64,000 nucleotides of DNA. It comes from Macrophomina tecta (taxonomy: Eukaryota; Ascomycota; Dothideomycetes; Botryosphaeriales; Botryosphaeriaceae). Position 1 is the stretch's first letter; each line of letters opens with the position of its first letter. The notes under the pieces are model-generated. The model saw only the letters and a list, made by a program, of their open reading frames with translations, was not told the origin of the DNA and ran no database searches. The position numbers and the translations under genes were made by a program. Location of the stretch: positions 2,046,001-2,110,000 of the forward strand of contig JAKSGN010000038.1 of assembly GCA_024180945.1 (NCBI GenBank). The letters run 5' to 3'. Below are positions 34,001-46,200 of the stretch, piece after piece.

Positions 34001-37000
34001 TCGTGTTCATGCCGCACTCTGCTCGACTCGCGTTTGGAGCAGCTGTCTGTCGCAGAGAGCCAAGAGCATTCCGCCCCGTGTAAAACCATGGCTTTGATGG
34101 CTCTGAATAAGTCCGTCTTGTTGGACGGCCTTCACCCCCAAGCTGGAGCAAGCGGCGGCCTTTACTCCGCGGAGTATCCAAAGCACGCGCCGTCGATTGA
34201 GTGACGGATCACGCCGCTGTATCATGTCATGCCGAAAGTCTGTTGTAGGATAATAGGCTTAGGAATCGAGTGGGGTACGGCTCACATGAGAATGGCCGGA
34301 GTGGCAATTGCAGTCCTTGTTCGAGAGCGGACATTATGTTCCGTATGGGGCAGTCCAGAGAGCGGCAGAGGAAGAAGTAAAGCATCGGCAGAATCCAGGA
34401 CAATAACTGAGCAAATGCCCCCAATACAACCCTGGAGGCATTGGCTCGAATGAACTTTGGCAGAATTTCAGTGCATCGGCGATCGTATTACTGTGAAAAG
34501 TACTCATGCCTGGACACGAGCACGGGGGAAGAGACTAATTTACGGACTGAGACAAATATGGTATTGGGGGTTAAAACTACCAGCGGTCTCCGGACTTTCG
34601 GAAATTTAACAACCCGTAAACATACTTTCATGATTCCTTGGGTAACATTGAGCTTAGTCCCGGTACCATACGGGATGCGAGGCTTATTAATTGTGGCTTC
34701 TGGAAACTTCGTCTAAGCAAATTGAGACATGTGGAAACATACTCTCACAATGCGGAAGGCAGCGGGTGATCTCCAGCCATACCCGGAAAAAAAATAAAAA
34801 CTTACCAAAATAATCCGCCCACAGGATTTTGAGGACATCCCGTCCCATCTGATGGGATTTCTGAGATACGTACGTACTTAACGAAAGTTTGAGCGAAGCT
34901 GCTGACAAGTGGCGGGTAACAGGGTATAGAAATGCCGCGAATGTGATGAATCGCAGACTCCATTAATCCCTGCAACACAAACGCTAGGGACCGTTCCGTG
35001 CTTGTCGCACATATATATTCTGCGAATCCTACACAGCAACCTCACCAACGACCTATTTTCTCTCGTGCCTTTGTAGTACACCCGCGATGTACGTGGATTG
35101 GTTCCGAAAGATGCTTGAAGTGAATGACATGTACACGACGTCACCTCACTTTCAACTTGCGGCAAAAATAAATGCCGTAAGATGTGATAGCTTTAAAATC
35201 TAACGATGAGTGCATAACCATAATACGAACCCGCAGTGTTCAGCACGCCCCCGGTGCTTGTCCACAGGGTCATCTGGACCCGAGCCCACCAGCATATTGT
35301 TTCCAACGCAGGTCGAACTGCTGTTGGCGCTAACAAACCAGCCTTATTGAATTTCCCTATCCACAATGCGAGCCCCAGGAGAGAGCGAAAAAAGGTGTAC
35401 GGCCAACTCAGGTTCTATCCCCAGTTTCTCGAGTTGGCAGCTAACTTTATACACAGACAATCTCACCGAGCCCCGGGCGCTCTAGCAAACGACACGTTCG
35501 GTCCCAGCCGCAATCTTGCCCAAATTCCTGCACGATCGGGTGTTTAGCACTCCTAAAAGACCTTTATACGAGGCTGAGGACGATCCATACAACTCTGAGG
35601 ACGTTATGCCCTTCCAACACAAGGTCACATGTGGAGTTCGGCAGAAAGTACATCTTGAGGAACACTCCTGGCGGACACCTGATGCGGGTCGTTGTTCAAG
35701 ATATCCTCAGTCTGCATCTCAATCTGGATAAGATCCTCCCGGCTCTGTTATGGACGATCTTTAGCATGTAACGGTGTCATTGGAATATATTGCGGAGGGT
35801 GAGAGGCCCGCCAATTAAGGGGTCATTCACAAACTATGCTGGCTTTCGGCCCAGACACTGGAGGCTGGAAGGATTCCATTTGGCGTTGGGACGGGTCACG
35901 GAGGCCGCTCGTTTCAAGCACGAGTTCGCTTTCGAGACTGAGAGTCAGCATTCGCCAAGCAATCGACGCTCACATTTAATCTCACTGGCTGGACGAACGA
36001 GCTACGATGTTATCAAAACCGGAAACGCCAAAAAAAAAAAAAAAAAGACATCCAATAACCTCAGGACGTTCCAATCTCCCCAAGACTGACCAAGCAGGCT
36101 ACATCCCTTTTATGGAACATCCCAAAGAAAGGGGGAGGCATTGCAGGTGGTACTGCCATACTAGTTGGGACTGAAAGGAAGGTTATCGGCAAAGGGCTCC
36201 TGGGTAGGGTCAAGCTTTTCATGAAAAGGAATAGAAGGTACACGCCATTGCTTTAGAATAAGCACAAGAATTCTTCCACATTACGCAATATCTTTTGGTC
36301 TGGCATGCGCTGTCCAGGGTTGTGGAAGAAGCTTCTGGACGGCCTCCTTGTTGAACCCTGGCCAGCAGGATCCGAAGTCTGTGAGAAACTAAGCGTCCGG
36401 GCGTCGAGTAAGAATGGATCCTGCGTCAGGAGTACGTCATCAGAGGACGTAAGCAGTTAATCGAGACGCTCGATCGAAATGCTTTCCGAGTTCACGGGGG
36501 GATTGTTGCTCCAAGAGGGCCAGCTTCTTCGGCACAATGGAACGATAACCGCGCCCCGCGAGGCACATCAAACAGCTAAAACCGGAATTCGCACCTCAAG
36601 ACATGTACTCACAGTGTCCAGAATTGCTCGGCTGCAGATGTCTCTAAGGTTGCAGAAAAGGGAGCATCGAGTTGCTCCACATTCATTGAACTACTACCAG
36701 TTGTTTCCATAGTCATCAAGGGAAAAAAAAAGAAAAAAAAGACCTGGCCATGATGATGAGCGTGAGAAGGACGATTAAAGCAAGATAGGCCCCTCCAGTT
36801 CAACTCGGCAGATGACGGCTATTCAACCAGGCAAGATAGTAGCGGGGATACAGAAAGCCTCGAGGAGGAAAACACTCTGTCAAGGAAACAAAATGTTGAC
36901 GAGGCGGCTATCGAAGAGATAGCAAATGATATGACGGAATAAATTTCCGTAGGATAAAGAAGAGGTGCTGAAAATGGCCTGCAATCAAGTATAAGCAAGA

Positions 37001-38458
37001 AACGCGCTCCCTAGCCCTCCGAGAGCAGAACTCAACCCCCAGGTCTTACAGCTCCAGTCGAATGTGTCATAGCTGGCTCGCAGGGTCAGATGGTAAACCC
37101 CGGTAAGAGCTTGTTTATACTTAACAGGCCTAAGTCCGTTTTCAGACATGCGTGTCCTGTTGGTTGCCAGATATGGAATTAACCAGTGGTGAGTGGACAT
37201 TGCTGAACTGCTCGGCCGATGAAAATATTATATTATGTATTGACATATATTAAAATAATCTGAGACCTAAGGGCCTTGTGGATAAGAGAGAAGCGAAGCC
37301 TATAGCACGGTTGTTGGTCCGATCTCTCCGCATCATGGAAGATGACAAAGTCAGCTGTCAGCCCTCATCGAGCCGGTAATAATGGAACGAAAGTCTGGCG
37401 TCGCTGACATTCTAGTACTTAGGTAACTCTAAGCCGGTCAGTGGGATAATATGGTGACATACATCGGCGAAATAAAACTGAGATTTATTTAGTTGACGAA
37501 GCCTTTTGCAAACAACGCAGGGACGAGGCGATGAATGGCGAGGAGTCTGCGACCTCTCATCTGGGTCAACCGTGAACGGTTCGATGAGATGAGCGACAGA
37601 GCGCCAGTTCGGAACCGGAAAGAAATGACAGGTTGGATATGGTGATGAGGTCGCCTTGCTCTTGTTGGCACCAAATCACGCCTGGTTCTGTATGAATGAA
37701 TGGCTAGACAAATTTGGGATTAGTTGAACACAGCAGAAACACATTTTCTCTCTTATGCTCCTCGCGAAATGGCGTATGGCTCAGTGATCGAAGAAAATAG
37801 ATTCCAAAGTACACGTATCATACGTTAGTTGATAAAGAAAGGTTAGGTTTGCTGTGTTAAATCCTACTGATTTCGCATACTTGCCGGCTTGAAGATTGGG
37901 AGCCGGGCGGTAGCGACTTCTCTGCTGATAGAGGTCCAGAAAGAAATCGTTGCCGAAACATTTGTACCACCACCTGAGTGCACCGGAACACAGCAGCAAA
38001 ACGCATTAACACCTACAAGGCTGTAGGCTAACATATGATCTCACAGACAACTCAGTTTTCTTTGTTATCGCGTTGTAGGTATCCAAAGGATATTTATTGC
38101 TAAAGATGGTTGGCCCAATCGGGCATTTATATCCTTAAAGTCGCGCAGAACCACCTCTGTTCTCAAAGGACACCGCCTATGATTGCTCTAACCACCATAT
38201 GCATCGGAACATTCTCGGTGTGAGACCAGTTATCAAAGACCAAGTTATAAAAGTCGAAACACGCGCACTAAGCAGAGTGCTACTCCAACGCGGCGGCCCT
38301 TATCGTATGACGCGATCCCGAGCTCCGATCACATAAGCAAGCGCTCGTACAGTGCGCAGACAGCGATCAAAAATTCACTCTTTTTCCCCCCTGCGAACAC
38401 GCCTTAAAAAAAAAGTTCATTCCAATCACCTGTGTAGTATACGAAAGACGGTTACAGG
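34001..38458. other. Gene-poor region, AT-richer
   Basis: About 4.5 kb without a frame I can support. Composition is normal rather than RIP-like, because CpA and TpG are common. Short frames (for example 36985-37200 minus, 34441-34716 plus) are not recognised. It might hold decayed gene or element remnants. The last 400 bp is the promoter of the FAD monooxygenase. Confidence 0.5.
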
Positions 38459-39993
38459 ATGACGCGTCAGAGCGCCCAGGTGGTCATCGTAGGCAGCGGC
38501 ATCACGGGATTGACCCTTGCCGCCATGCTTGAGCGCCTCAACATTTCCTACTTTGTCCTCGAAGCCTACCCCTCTGTCACACCAAACGTCGGCGCCGGAA
38601 TCCTACTGTATCCAAATGGCCTCCGCATCCTCGACCAGCTTGGCATGTACCCGGATTTTGAGGAAGCAGGGCAGAGATTCACGCGCTCGTCGGCGCTCGA
38701 TGGATCCACCTCAAAACCATTGGCCATTGTGGATCTTGGCGATTCTTCGAAAGAAAGATTCGGCTACGAGTCTCTGATCCTTGGAAGATATGACACTGTT
38801 GCGATCCTCGAGAAACACATTAAGCAGAAGGAAAGGCTCATTCCGAACAAAAGAGCGGTGGAGATAGAGACTTTGGAGGACAAAGTCCTAGTTCATTGCC
38901 AGGATGGATCGACTTACGAAGGCCAGATTGTGGTTGGGGCTGACGGCGTGCACAGCGCGGTGCGGAGGGAAATGTGGAAAGCGGCGGAAAAGCTGGAACC
39001 CGGAGCCATTCCGGCAGAAGACTTGAAAGGTCCGTCTCTTCAAGTAGAATTCCATAAGATACAGTCCCTGCTGATCCGTGATTTGCAGGCGTGCGCGTTG
39101 ATTTTGCCTCCCTTTTCGGAACGGCGCGCCAGACAGACAGTGGTGATGTCTGCCGCGGCGACGTCATTGCAACACACCTGCAAGACCACAACGGCATGGT
39201 CTTCCCGGCAAAAGACGACAGGATCTTCTACTTCTGGCATTTCAAGCTCCCGGACAATCAGCTATTCTCCCCCAACGCCCTGCCCCGGTTCACCAAAGAA
39301 GAGGGACTCGCATCACTAAACAAGTTCCCGGATTTACCTGCTAGCACCTCCTGCACAACCAAGTTCAGCGACATCATCAAGAACACTTTCGCGAGCGGTA
39401 CCACTGCGTTGCCGCATTACGTTTTCCGCAAGTGGTCGTTCCGTCGCATCGTCATCATCGGCGACGCTGCACACAAGCCCAACCCAATCACCGGCCAGGG
39501 CGGGAACAACTGCATCGAGTCCGCCGCTGCGTTGGTCAACTCGATCGCCCGCGCCTTTGCAGCAGACGGCGTACCGCTGCAAGGTGCACGTTGGCCCGCT
39601 TCGTCTATCACTACCGCCTTCCAAATGCTTGAGACGCAGAGATTCAATCGCGTGCTCGATGTTGTGGAGGGTTCCCGTCAGGCTCAGTCAGTGTATGCGT
39701 GGTCGACTTGGAAGTCGAGGCTGACGTCCAGGTACATCGTCCCGCTTCTGAGCACGGCGACGCAGGTGGGGAAGGTGTACGGTGATGTCGCCAGGGGAGT
39801 GAAGCTCGCAGGCAAAGAATGGGAGATTGCCCCTCGGCCGCACACCGTCCCATTCGAGGACGAGATGCCACTTCGAGAGGAGAAATCTGGAAGAGGTGAT
39901 ATCACGCTGGCTGTATCCGCGGGTGCTGCCGTCATTGCTGTGGTAGTGGCAACGAGACACTTGTGGAGAGCGGGGAAACTCATCTCGGGATAG
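38459..39993 (+). CDS. FAD-dependent monooxygenase with C-terminal membrane tail
   Basis: Group A flavoprotein monooxygenase or epoxidase, NAD(P)H-dependent. Two exons: 38459-39029 and 39089-39993; 491 aa. Motifs are GSGITG (residues 12-17, FAD ADP-binding), GADGVHSAVR (160-169, the DG motif) and GDAAHKPNPITGQGGNN (315-331, the GD motif that binds the flavin ribitol). Near the C-terminus a hydrophobic segment (about 468-487, LAVSAGAAVIAVVVA) should anchor it in a membrane, as in the PaxM/meroterpenoid-type epoxidases rather than soluble salicylate hydroxylases. It lies 1.5 kb upstream of the adenylate-forming reductase on the same strand, which suggests a shared biosynthetic locus. The substrate is unknown. 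Confidence 0.9.
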
Positions 39994-41461
39994 ATGTGTA
40001 AAGTAGATCTCACTTGAACCGGATAGGATTCTTCTCGACCTTGTCTACTCAAGTAATTTTGCTTGGAAATGGCATTCGAGTATCAAATGTAACCCCTTTC
40101 GCATTCCACTTTCAATGCCTTCCATGCAGGATATTGACCTCCAGGCACTCGCTGCAACTCTGGCTGCTGGAAGTGAAGGCTGCGCTCTGTCCATGCTACA
40201 CTGCATACCCATCTCCATAATACATCCGCTATCGCGTAACTTCCACGGCGGTTTAGAGGGTCAGGCAACTGTATAGGTAATTTGAAGATATGGTGAGAAT
40301 TGGGGGCGCCGTGTCTCAATTGGTGTGGGTAGAAGAGAGCCTGTTCAAGAATGTAGTTGGGCGCCATCCCAGCTCCGCTACACTCACCACTTTTCCTGCA
40401 GGGATCTCATGCAGCATTTCCTTGTTCTCGACCAAGAGTGAGCAGAGCGTCGCATTATATCTTTGCCGGACTCAACCGCAAGCGGGACTGTTTCTATAAT
40501 TAAAGTCCGCTCCGTGCGAGAGAAGTCCGACAACCGAGGCTACTCCATTGTTCCGTTGGTCCATTAGGGCGATGATGCAACGACCTCACTTGAGCTATCT
40601 GGCTCGTGAGATCTCCTTTTTTATGGGTCAAAGAGATTGAAGTGTTCCTGCCCGAGCCATGAGTCCTTTTTTGTTTTGCCCCTCGATCGAGGGGCGGGCC
40701 GTCCCTTGCGCCTCACGCCGGGACGCACGGAATCGGTGCAGAGATTGCCACAATCAAGCTCATATCGGAGGCTTGAAATGCTTGGCCCTTTGTAGCGCGA
40801 CAAAATGTATCTCTGATTGATTGAGACTAGCAGTTCTGGATGACGCGTCGGGGCCAACAGGATGGGTCTTCTCTTCGCGGATGTGCCAACCCTTCGTCTC
40901 TGCGCATTACCTATCCTCCAATCCCGGTTCGGATGCAAACGCTTTGATGGCAAGGGACCAGGCCTACTTCTGACGAAAAGGAGATGCGTGTGAAGCTCGA
41001 TCAACAATCAGGATCTGCGGAAACCACTCCAGAGAGATCCCTTCTCCCAACCCGACCAACCACCTTAACCCCGAACTCATTCCGAATCTCAGCTCTACTG
41101 TGGGTTTCTACTCGTGACTATGGGTGGCATTCGTGGAGCTGCTCGTGTGATTGTATGCACCAACGGAGTTCACCCCTTTACCACACCGATCCCAGTGGCC
41201 AAACCCGTTCCCATTGTACCCAGCTCTACGGATACTCGAAAATGTCTCAACAGCAGGAGCTGATGGTGTCTGCAGCTCTCATTGCGTGCGCGGAGATATC
41301 ACGGACAATACTACAGGATATCCGGAGGGAAGCTCCCTGGAGTCATCGCATATAAAGGGCAAGTAGTTGTTCAGAATTCCGTCCTGATCAGAAACAGAAA
41401 GCAGGCTACTCACCATCGTTTACTCCTAGCTATCCAGCGATATCATCATACTCAATCCGCT
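39994..41461. other. Intergenic region between monooxygenase and A-T-R enzyme
   Basis: No supported gene. It holds the 3' end of the monooxygenase transcript and the promoter of the A-T-R enzyme. Confidence 0.55.
41351..41357 (+). promoter_or_regulatory. TATA box of the A-T-R enzyme
   Basis: TATAAAG lies 105 bp before the start codon at 41462. Confidence 0.55.
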
Positions 41462-44400
41462 ATGGGTTCTATCTCCACAACCTACTCTGGAGGCCTCTCT
41501 CCCTTTGCGGACAGACTCATCACGCGTCGTGTCGATGAGCTGGCGGCTGCCCAGCCTTTCAGAACCTGGGTCACTGTTCCGCAGTCAACTGATATCCATG
41601 GCCAATGGCGAGACATTACGTTCCATGAGCTTGCACTGGCTATCGATGGAATGGCAAGATGGATTGAGAAGATTATTGGCGCGGGCACAGCACGTGAGAC
41701 TGTAGCATATCTTGGGTGAGTTTTTGAGTCTACGCATATTGAACATTTACTTACAACCTACCAGAACAAATGACGTGAGATACACAGTCATTGTCCTGGC
41801 ACTGATCAAGGCCAATCGGAAGGTGAGTTCACTGTGGGAATTCAATGCACTCATGAACTCACTACTCATTGTAGGCACTGCTTCCATCTTTGCGCAACTC
41901 GGACGAAGGACAGATCAACTTGATCCAACGCACCAACTGCCAGCACTACTTCTACACTGATGGGGTCGAAAACCATCTCGAAGTGTTCCGGCAACATCAG
42001 GAACTGAAAGGGTACCAAATCCCCTCTTTTGATGAGATGATCCTAGAAGGTGCAAAGGGACCGTACCACAACCTCGAAGTGGACAAGCGACCATACTCGC
42101 AGTCTGAGGCCGTGCTCGTCCTTCACACCTCTGGAAGTACTGGCCTGCCGAAGCCTATCTACATCACCAATGGCTGGCTGGCCACTCTTGACCACCAGAA
42201 GTACATGGATGCTCCGCGTGGTCGGCTGAACACACTCTCCACGTACATGACTTCGAACGAGCCTCTGTTCACGATGCTGCCTTTCTTTCATACCATGGGT
42301 ATCATCACTATTTTGAAGTCCATATACTCCGGACCCTTAATCCTCCCACCTCCAGGAAAGATCCCAACCGCCGAGCTGGCCATTGACATCCTCCAGCTGA
42401 AGAAACCCTGGTCCGGACTCTTCGCTCCCTCCGTCCTTGAGGACATTAGTGAGACCACCAAAGGCCTCACCGCCCTGTCCACCATGCGCTTCGTCTTCTT
42501 TGCCGGTGCACCGCTCGCCAAGGAGGCCGGCGACCGCATCACCCAAGTCACCAACCTAACTTCCATGATAGGATCCACAGAGGCCTGCTTCATCTCGAGT
42601 CTCATCAACAACGATCGCGCCGATTGGCAGTACTTTGAGTGGTCACCTTACTCCGGTGTCGTCATGGAGGACGCCGGTGAGGGAGAGGGGCTCTGCGAGT
42701 GCGTCATTAAGCCCATCACCGAGCCCAAATACCTCGGCGTCTTCTACACCTTCCCCGAGCTTGGCGAGTGGCGCACGAAGGATCTCTTCGAAGCCCATCC
42801 TACAAAACCTGGTCTCTGGCGCTACAAGGGTCGTCGCGACGATGTTCTTGTCCTCAGCAACGGCGAGAAGTTCAATCCCGTCAGCTTTGAGAAGACGGCG
42901 GAAAACCACCCACTTGTTCGCGGGGCCCTCGTGGTCGGGCAGAGCCGTTTCCAGCCCGCCCTGCTCATCGAACCTGATTGGGAGAAGGTTCAAAGTGCCG
43001 GCAAGGAAGATCTCACCCATCTGCTGGAAGAGATCTGGCCTGCTGTGGAGACGGCGAACCGAGATGCCCCGGCCCACGCCCAGGTGTGGAAGAACAAGAT
43101 CGCATTCACCAAAAGGGAGAAGCCTTTCTTGCGGGCGGCCAAGGGGTCAACCCAGAGGAGGGCGACTGTGAACACGTATGGTGCTGAGATTGATGCCTTG
43201 TATCTGAGCGAAGGTCAGGGGTTCAGTGACCAGCTGGGTGCATTCAAGAAGGAATCCGACCTGCCCACTACGAGAGACTTCCTCCGCAAGGCCTTCCAGC
43301 TTATCCTCACCAACTTCAAAGATAACCCGAGTGCCACCGATGATAGCGATATCTTTGAGCTAGGCGCCGACTCCCTGCAAGTCATGGCTCTCTCCAGTGC
43401 CCTGTCCTCAGCCATCAAGTCCGACCACGGCATCGGCAGTCGGGACGCCGCCATTGTGCCCCGCGACATCTACGCCCACCCGACGGTCAACAAACTGGCT
43501 GCGGCTCTTGTCTCCAAGCTCTCAGGTAGCGATGACGCTGCCAAGATTCCCGATCTGCCACGCGAAGTAGTTATGGCAGAGATGGTGAAGAAGTACACCG
43601 AGACACTGCCCAACACGTCGAGCAGCGCACACCTCCCTCCCATGCCATCTAAGCACACCTTCATCCTGACCGGCTCGACCGGCGCGCTCGGCAACTTCAT
43701 CCTGCAGGAGCTCATCCAGTCCCCCGACGTTGAGAAGATCTACTGCCTCAATCGGTCTGACAGCGAGGCGGCAGCGGCCAGGCAGGCGCATTCGTTCACG
43801 GAACGCGGCGAGACGGCAGATTTCAGCAAGGTACTCCTCTTTACTCCTCCTCCTCCTTCTCCTCCTTTTTCTGCTTTCCCCTCCTCCAAACCACCTTGCA
43901 GGCTGGAACCAGCTAACTGACCGTCAGGTAACCTTCCTCCGCACCGACTTCTCCCAGCCGCGCTTCGCGCTGGACCAGGGCACCTACGACCAGCTCGCCG
44001 CGGAGGCCACCGCCTTCATCCACAACGCCTGGGCGGTCGACTTCAACCACACGCTGCCGTCCTACGAGCCGACGCACATCGCCGGCGTGCGCCGCGTCGT
44101 CGACTTCTCGCTCGCCTCCAAGTACCGCACGTACATCTCCTTCATCTCCTCCGTTGCCTCCGTCGGCAACTACCCGCACCTACACCCCTCGTCCTCCTCC
44201 TCCTCCCCCCTTAGCGCCGTCCCCGAGCGCTTCTTCGCCTCCGACAGCACGCCCCTCGCGCAAGGCTACGGCGAGAGCAAGCACGTGGCCGGGCGCATCC
44301 TCGCGCACGCGTCGCGCCGGGCCGGGGTGCGCGCCAGCCTCGTGCGGTGCGGGCAGCTGGGCGGGCCGACGGGCGCCGGGGGCGCGTGGAACCGGCACGA

Positions 44401-44920
44401 GTGGCTGCCGTCGCTGGTGCAGACGAGCGTGCGCATGGGCGCGATCCCGGCGCATCTGGGCAGCCAGGACGGCGTGGATTGGGTGCCGCTGGACCGGGCG
44501 GGGCGGACGGTGGTCGAGCTGGCGCTGGCGGGGCTGAGGGCCGAGAGCGCGAGCGAGCAAGCGGAAGGCGGCGCCGCGCGGTTGGAGGTGTGGCATGTGC
44601 AGAACCCGCGGACGGTGAGCTGGGGCGAGCTGGTGCCGGTGGTGCAGCGGTACTATGCGGAGCGTGGGAGAGCGGTTAGGGCGGTCGAGTTTGATGAGTG
44701 GCTGGCGATGCTGAGGAGGGTGCCGCTGACCGATGCTGCGGAGGTGGCTGCGAAGCCTGGGGTGAAGCTTGTGGATTTCTACGAGGGGTTGAAGGTCGAG
44801 GGTGGGGCGCTGCCGCCGATGGAGACAGTGCGGACGCAGGAGCGCAGTCCTTGTTTGAGGGAGTTGAAGGCGGTGGACGGGCCGTTGTTTGAGAACTGGC
44901 TGAACCAGTGGGCGTTTTAG
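41462..44920 (+). CDS. Adenylate-forming reductase (NRPS-like, A-T-R)
   Basis: Activates a carboxylic acid as acyl-AMP, loads it on a phosphopantetheine arm and releases it reductively with NADPH. Four exons: 41462-41715, 41765-41822, 41875-43830 and 43928-44920; 1086 aa. Adenylation domain about 20-540: HTSGSTGLPK (188-197), GSTEA (337-341), GEWRTKDLF and GRRDDVLVLSNGEKFNP (423-439). Thiolation domain about 575-650 with LGADSLQ (Ser604 carries the arm). Reductase domain from about 697: TGSTGALG (703-710, Rossmann fold) and YGESK (Tyr870, Lys874). There is no condensation domain, so it is a single-module enzyme. The substrate pocket has no simple code that I can read. A lysine-pathway aminoadipate reductase is unlikely because that enzyme is larger and has a different N-terminus. 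Confidence 0.93.
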
Positions 44921-45072
44921 ACGGGGGCAAGTAGGCTTCTTTTGGGACTTCAACGTTATCTGCTTCCAGTATTATGGGCGTTTGTTTGGTATATTACGCG
45001 AACTAGAGGTATGGATTTGTGTCCGGGAGTATTGCGACGTCAGAGTGCGGACGGGAACGAACAATTGCTTCT

Positions 45073-45677
45073 TTACCTCCTCACCCCTCGCCTCCCATCC
45101 CCACCGCCGCCCACCTCCCTCGCCACGCTCCGACTTAAGCCCAACAGCCCGGCCTTCGCCGCGCAATACGCCGCATTGGCCTCGAGCCCGACCGACCCCA
45201 GCGTACTGCCGACATTGACAATGGCGCCGCCCTCGCCCATGACCCTCAGCTGCGCGCGCATGCAGTACATCACGCCGGTCAGATTGACCGCCAGCGTTTG
45301 CTCTCACGTCGCGTCGTCCGTGTCGACGAGGTGGGCCATGCGTGGCATCTCGCGGCCGGCGGCGTTGACGGCGGCGTCGAGGCGGCCGAAGCGTGCGACG
45401 GTAGCGGCGATCCAGGCGTCGACGGCGGGGGCGTCGGTGACGTCGAGGCCGGTGGCGAGGACGTGGTCTGGCGAAGGGGCGAGGGCGACGAGGGCGTCGT
45501 GGGCGGCGGCCATTTTGGCGGGGTCGCGCCCGGCGATGGAGAGGCGCGCGCCGTGCGAGGCGAGGATTTTGGCGGTGGAGAGGCCGATGCCGGAAGTGCT
45601 GCCGGTGATTGCAATGACTTTGTCTTGGAGAGAGGAGGAGAGGAGAGGGCGAGAAGTTCGCCGTCGGTGAGGGACAT
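45073..45677 (-). pseudogene. Short-chain dehydrogenase/reductase, broken
   Basis: Reads as a classical SDR: DKVIAITGSTSGIG (cofactor fold), LDAAVNAAGRE, IVNVGSTLGSVG and AAYCAAKAG (catalytic Ser, Tyr, Lys). Three lesions are seen. First, the likely start MSLTDGELLAL is one frame away from the core, with the shift inside a CTC/TCC microsatellite (about 45625-45650). Second, a TGA at 45304-45306 interrupts DDAT-EQTLAVNLTG, where many SDRs have Trp. Third, after SVAREVG the sequence turns into Gly/Arg low complexity and stops, lacking the C-terminal part. An intron using GTGAGA at the TGA would delete a conserved segment, so it is unlikely. It is convergent with the A-T-R gene (152 bp between ends) and could be a lost tailoring enzyme of that locus. 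Confidence 0.7.
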
Positions 45678-46200
45678 GGTGGGGGGAGGGCCTGCTGTTG
45701 TGTGGAATAGAAGAGTGCGGGAGGTAAGAGTGACGGGATTGGGAATGCAGAGGGAAGAGGAGAGACATGTGCGCTGTGTTATAAAAGTGTCCTGGTGGTA
45801 ATTTAAGAGAGATGCATTGAAGGGTAGATACAGACTGTCGATGGCTTGTCGGCAACCGTACCGCCATCAAGAAGATGCTAAGCCGTAACCTGTATGGGGA
45901 TCCGATGCAGATATCACAGCGCAGGGAACCCTCTTCGCCAAATTGGCCCGTTTGACGGTACACAGCATCGGAGCTACTTCCAATCTGGCATGTTATGTGA
46001 CGGGATTACGCGAGGGGTAGCAACCACAACTACCGTCGCTTAGATCTTGTAGACCTGCATGTTCGTGCATTTGGGCTGCGAAATGTGAATTGGGGTGATG
46101 ACCAATCGCTATTAGAAGATCTGTTCGAATTGCCATCTCACCTTCCCAGTTCGGAATACGAATTAAACTCGCCAGACGACCATATAGCATGCGGAAGATA
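45678..46200. other. Intergenic region
   Basis: Between the SDR remnant and the 3' end of the carboxylesterase. The SDR frame stays open upstream to 45963 without a better start. Nothing else is seen. Confidence 0.55.

Noticed and set aside
44180..44953. 257-codon antisense frame over the reductase domain
   Set aside because: Low-complexity shadow of the A-T-R enzyme.
45250..45310. An intron removing the TGA in the SDR
   Set aside because: GTGAGA at the TGA looks like a donor, but the nearest acceptor would delete the conserved NLTGVMYCMRAQ segment.
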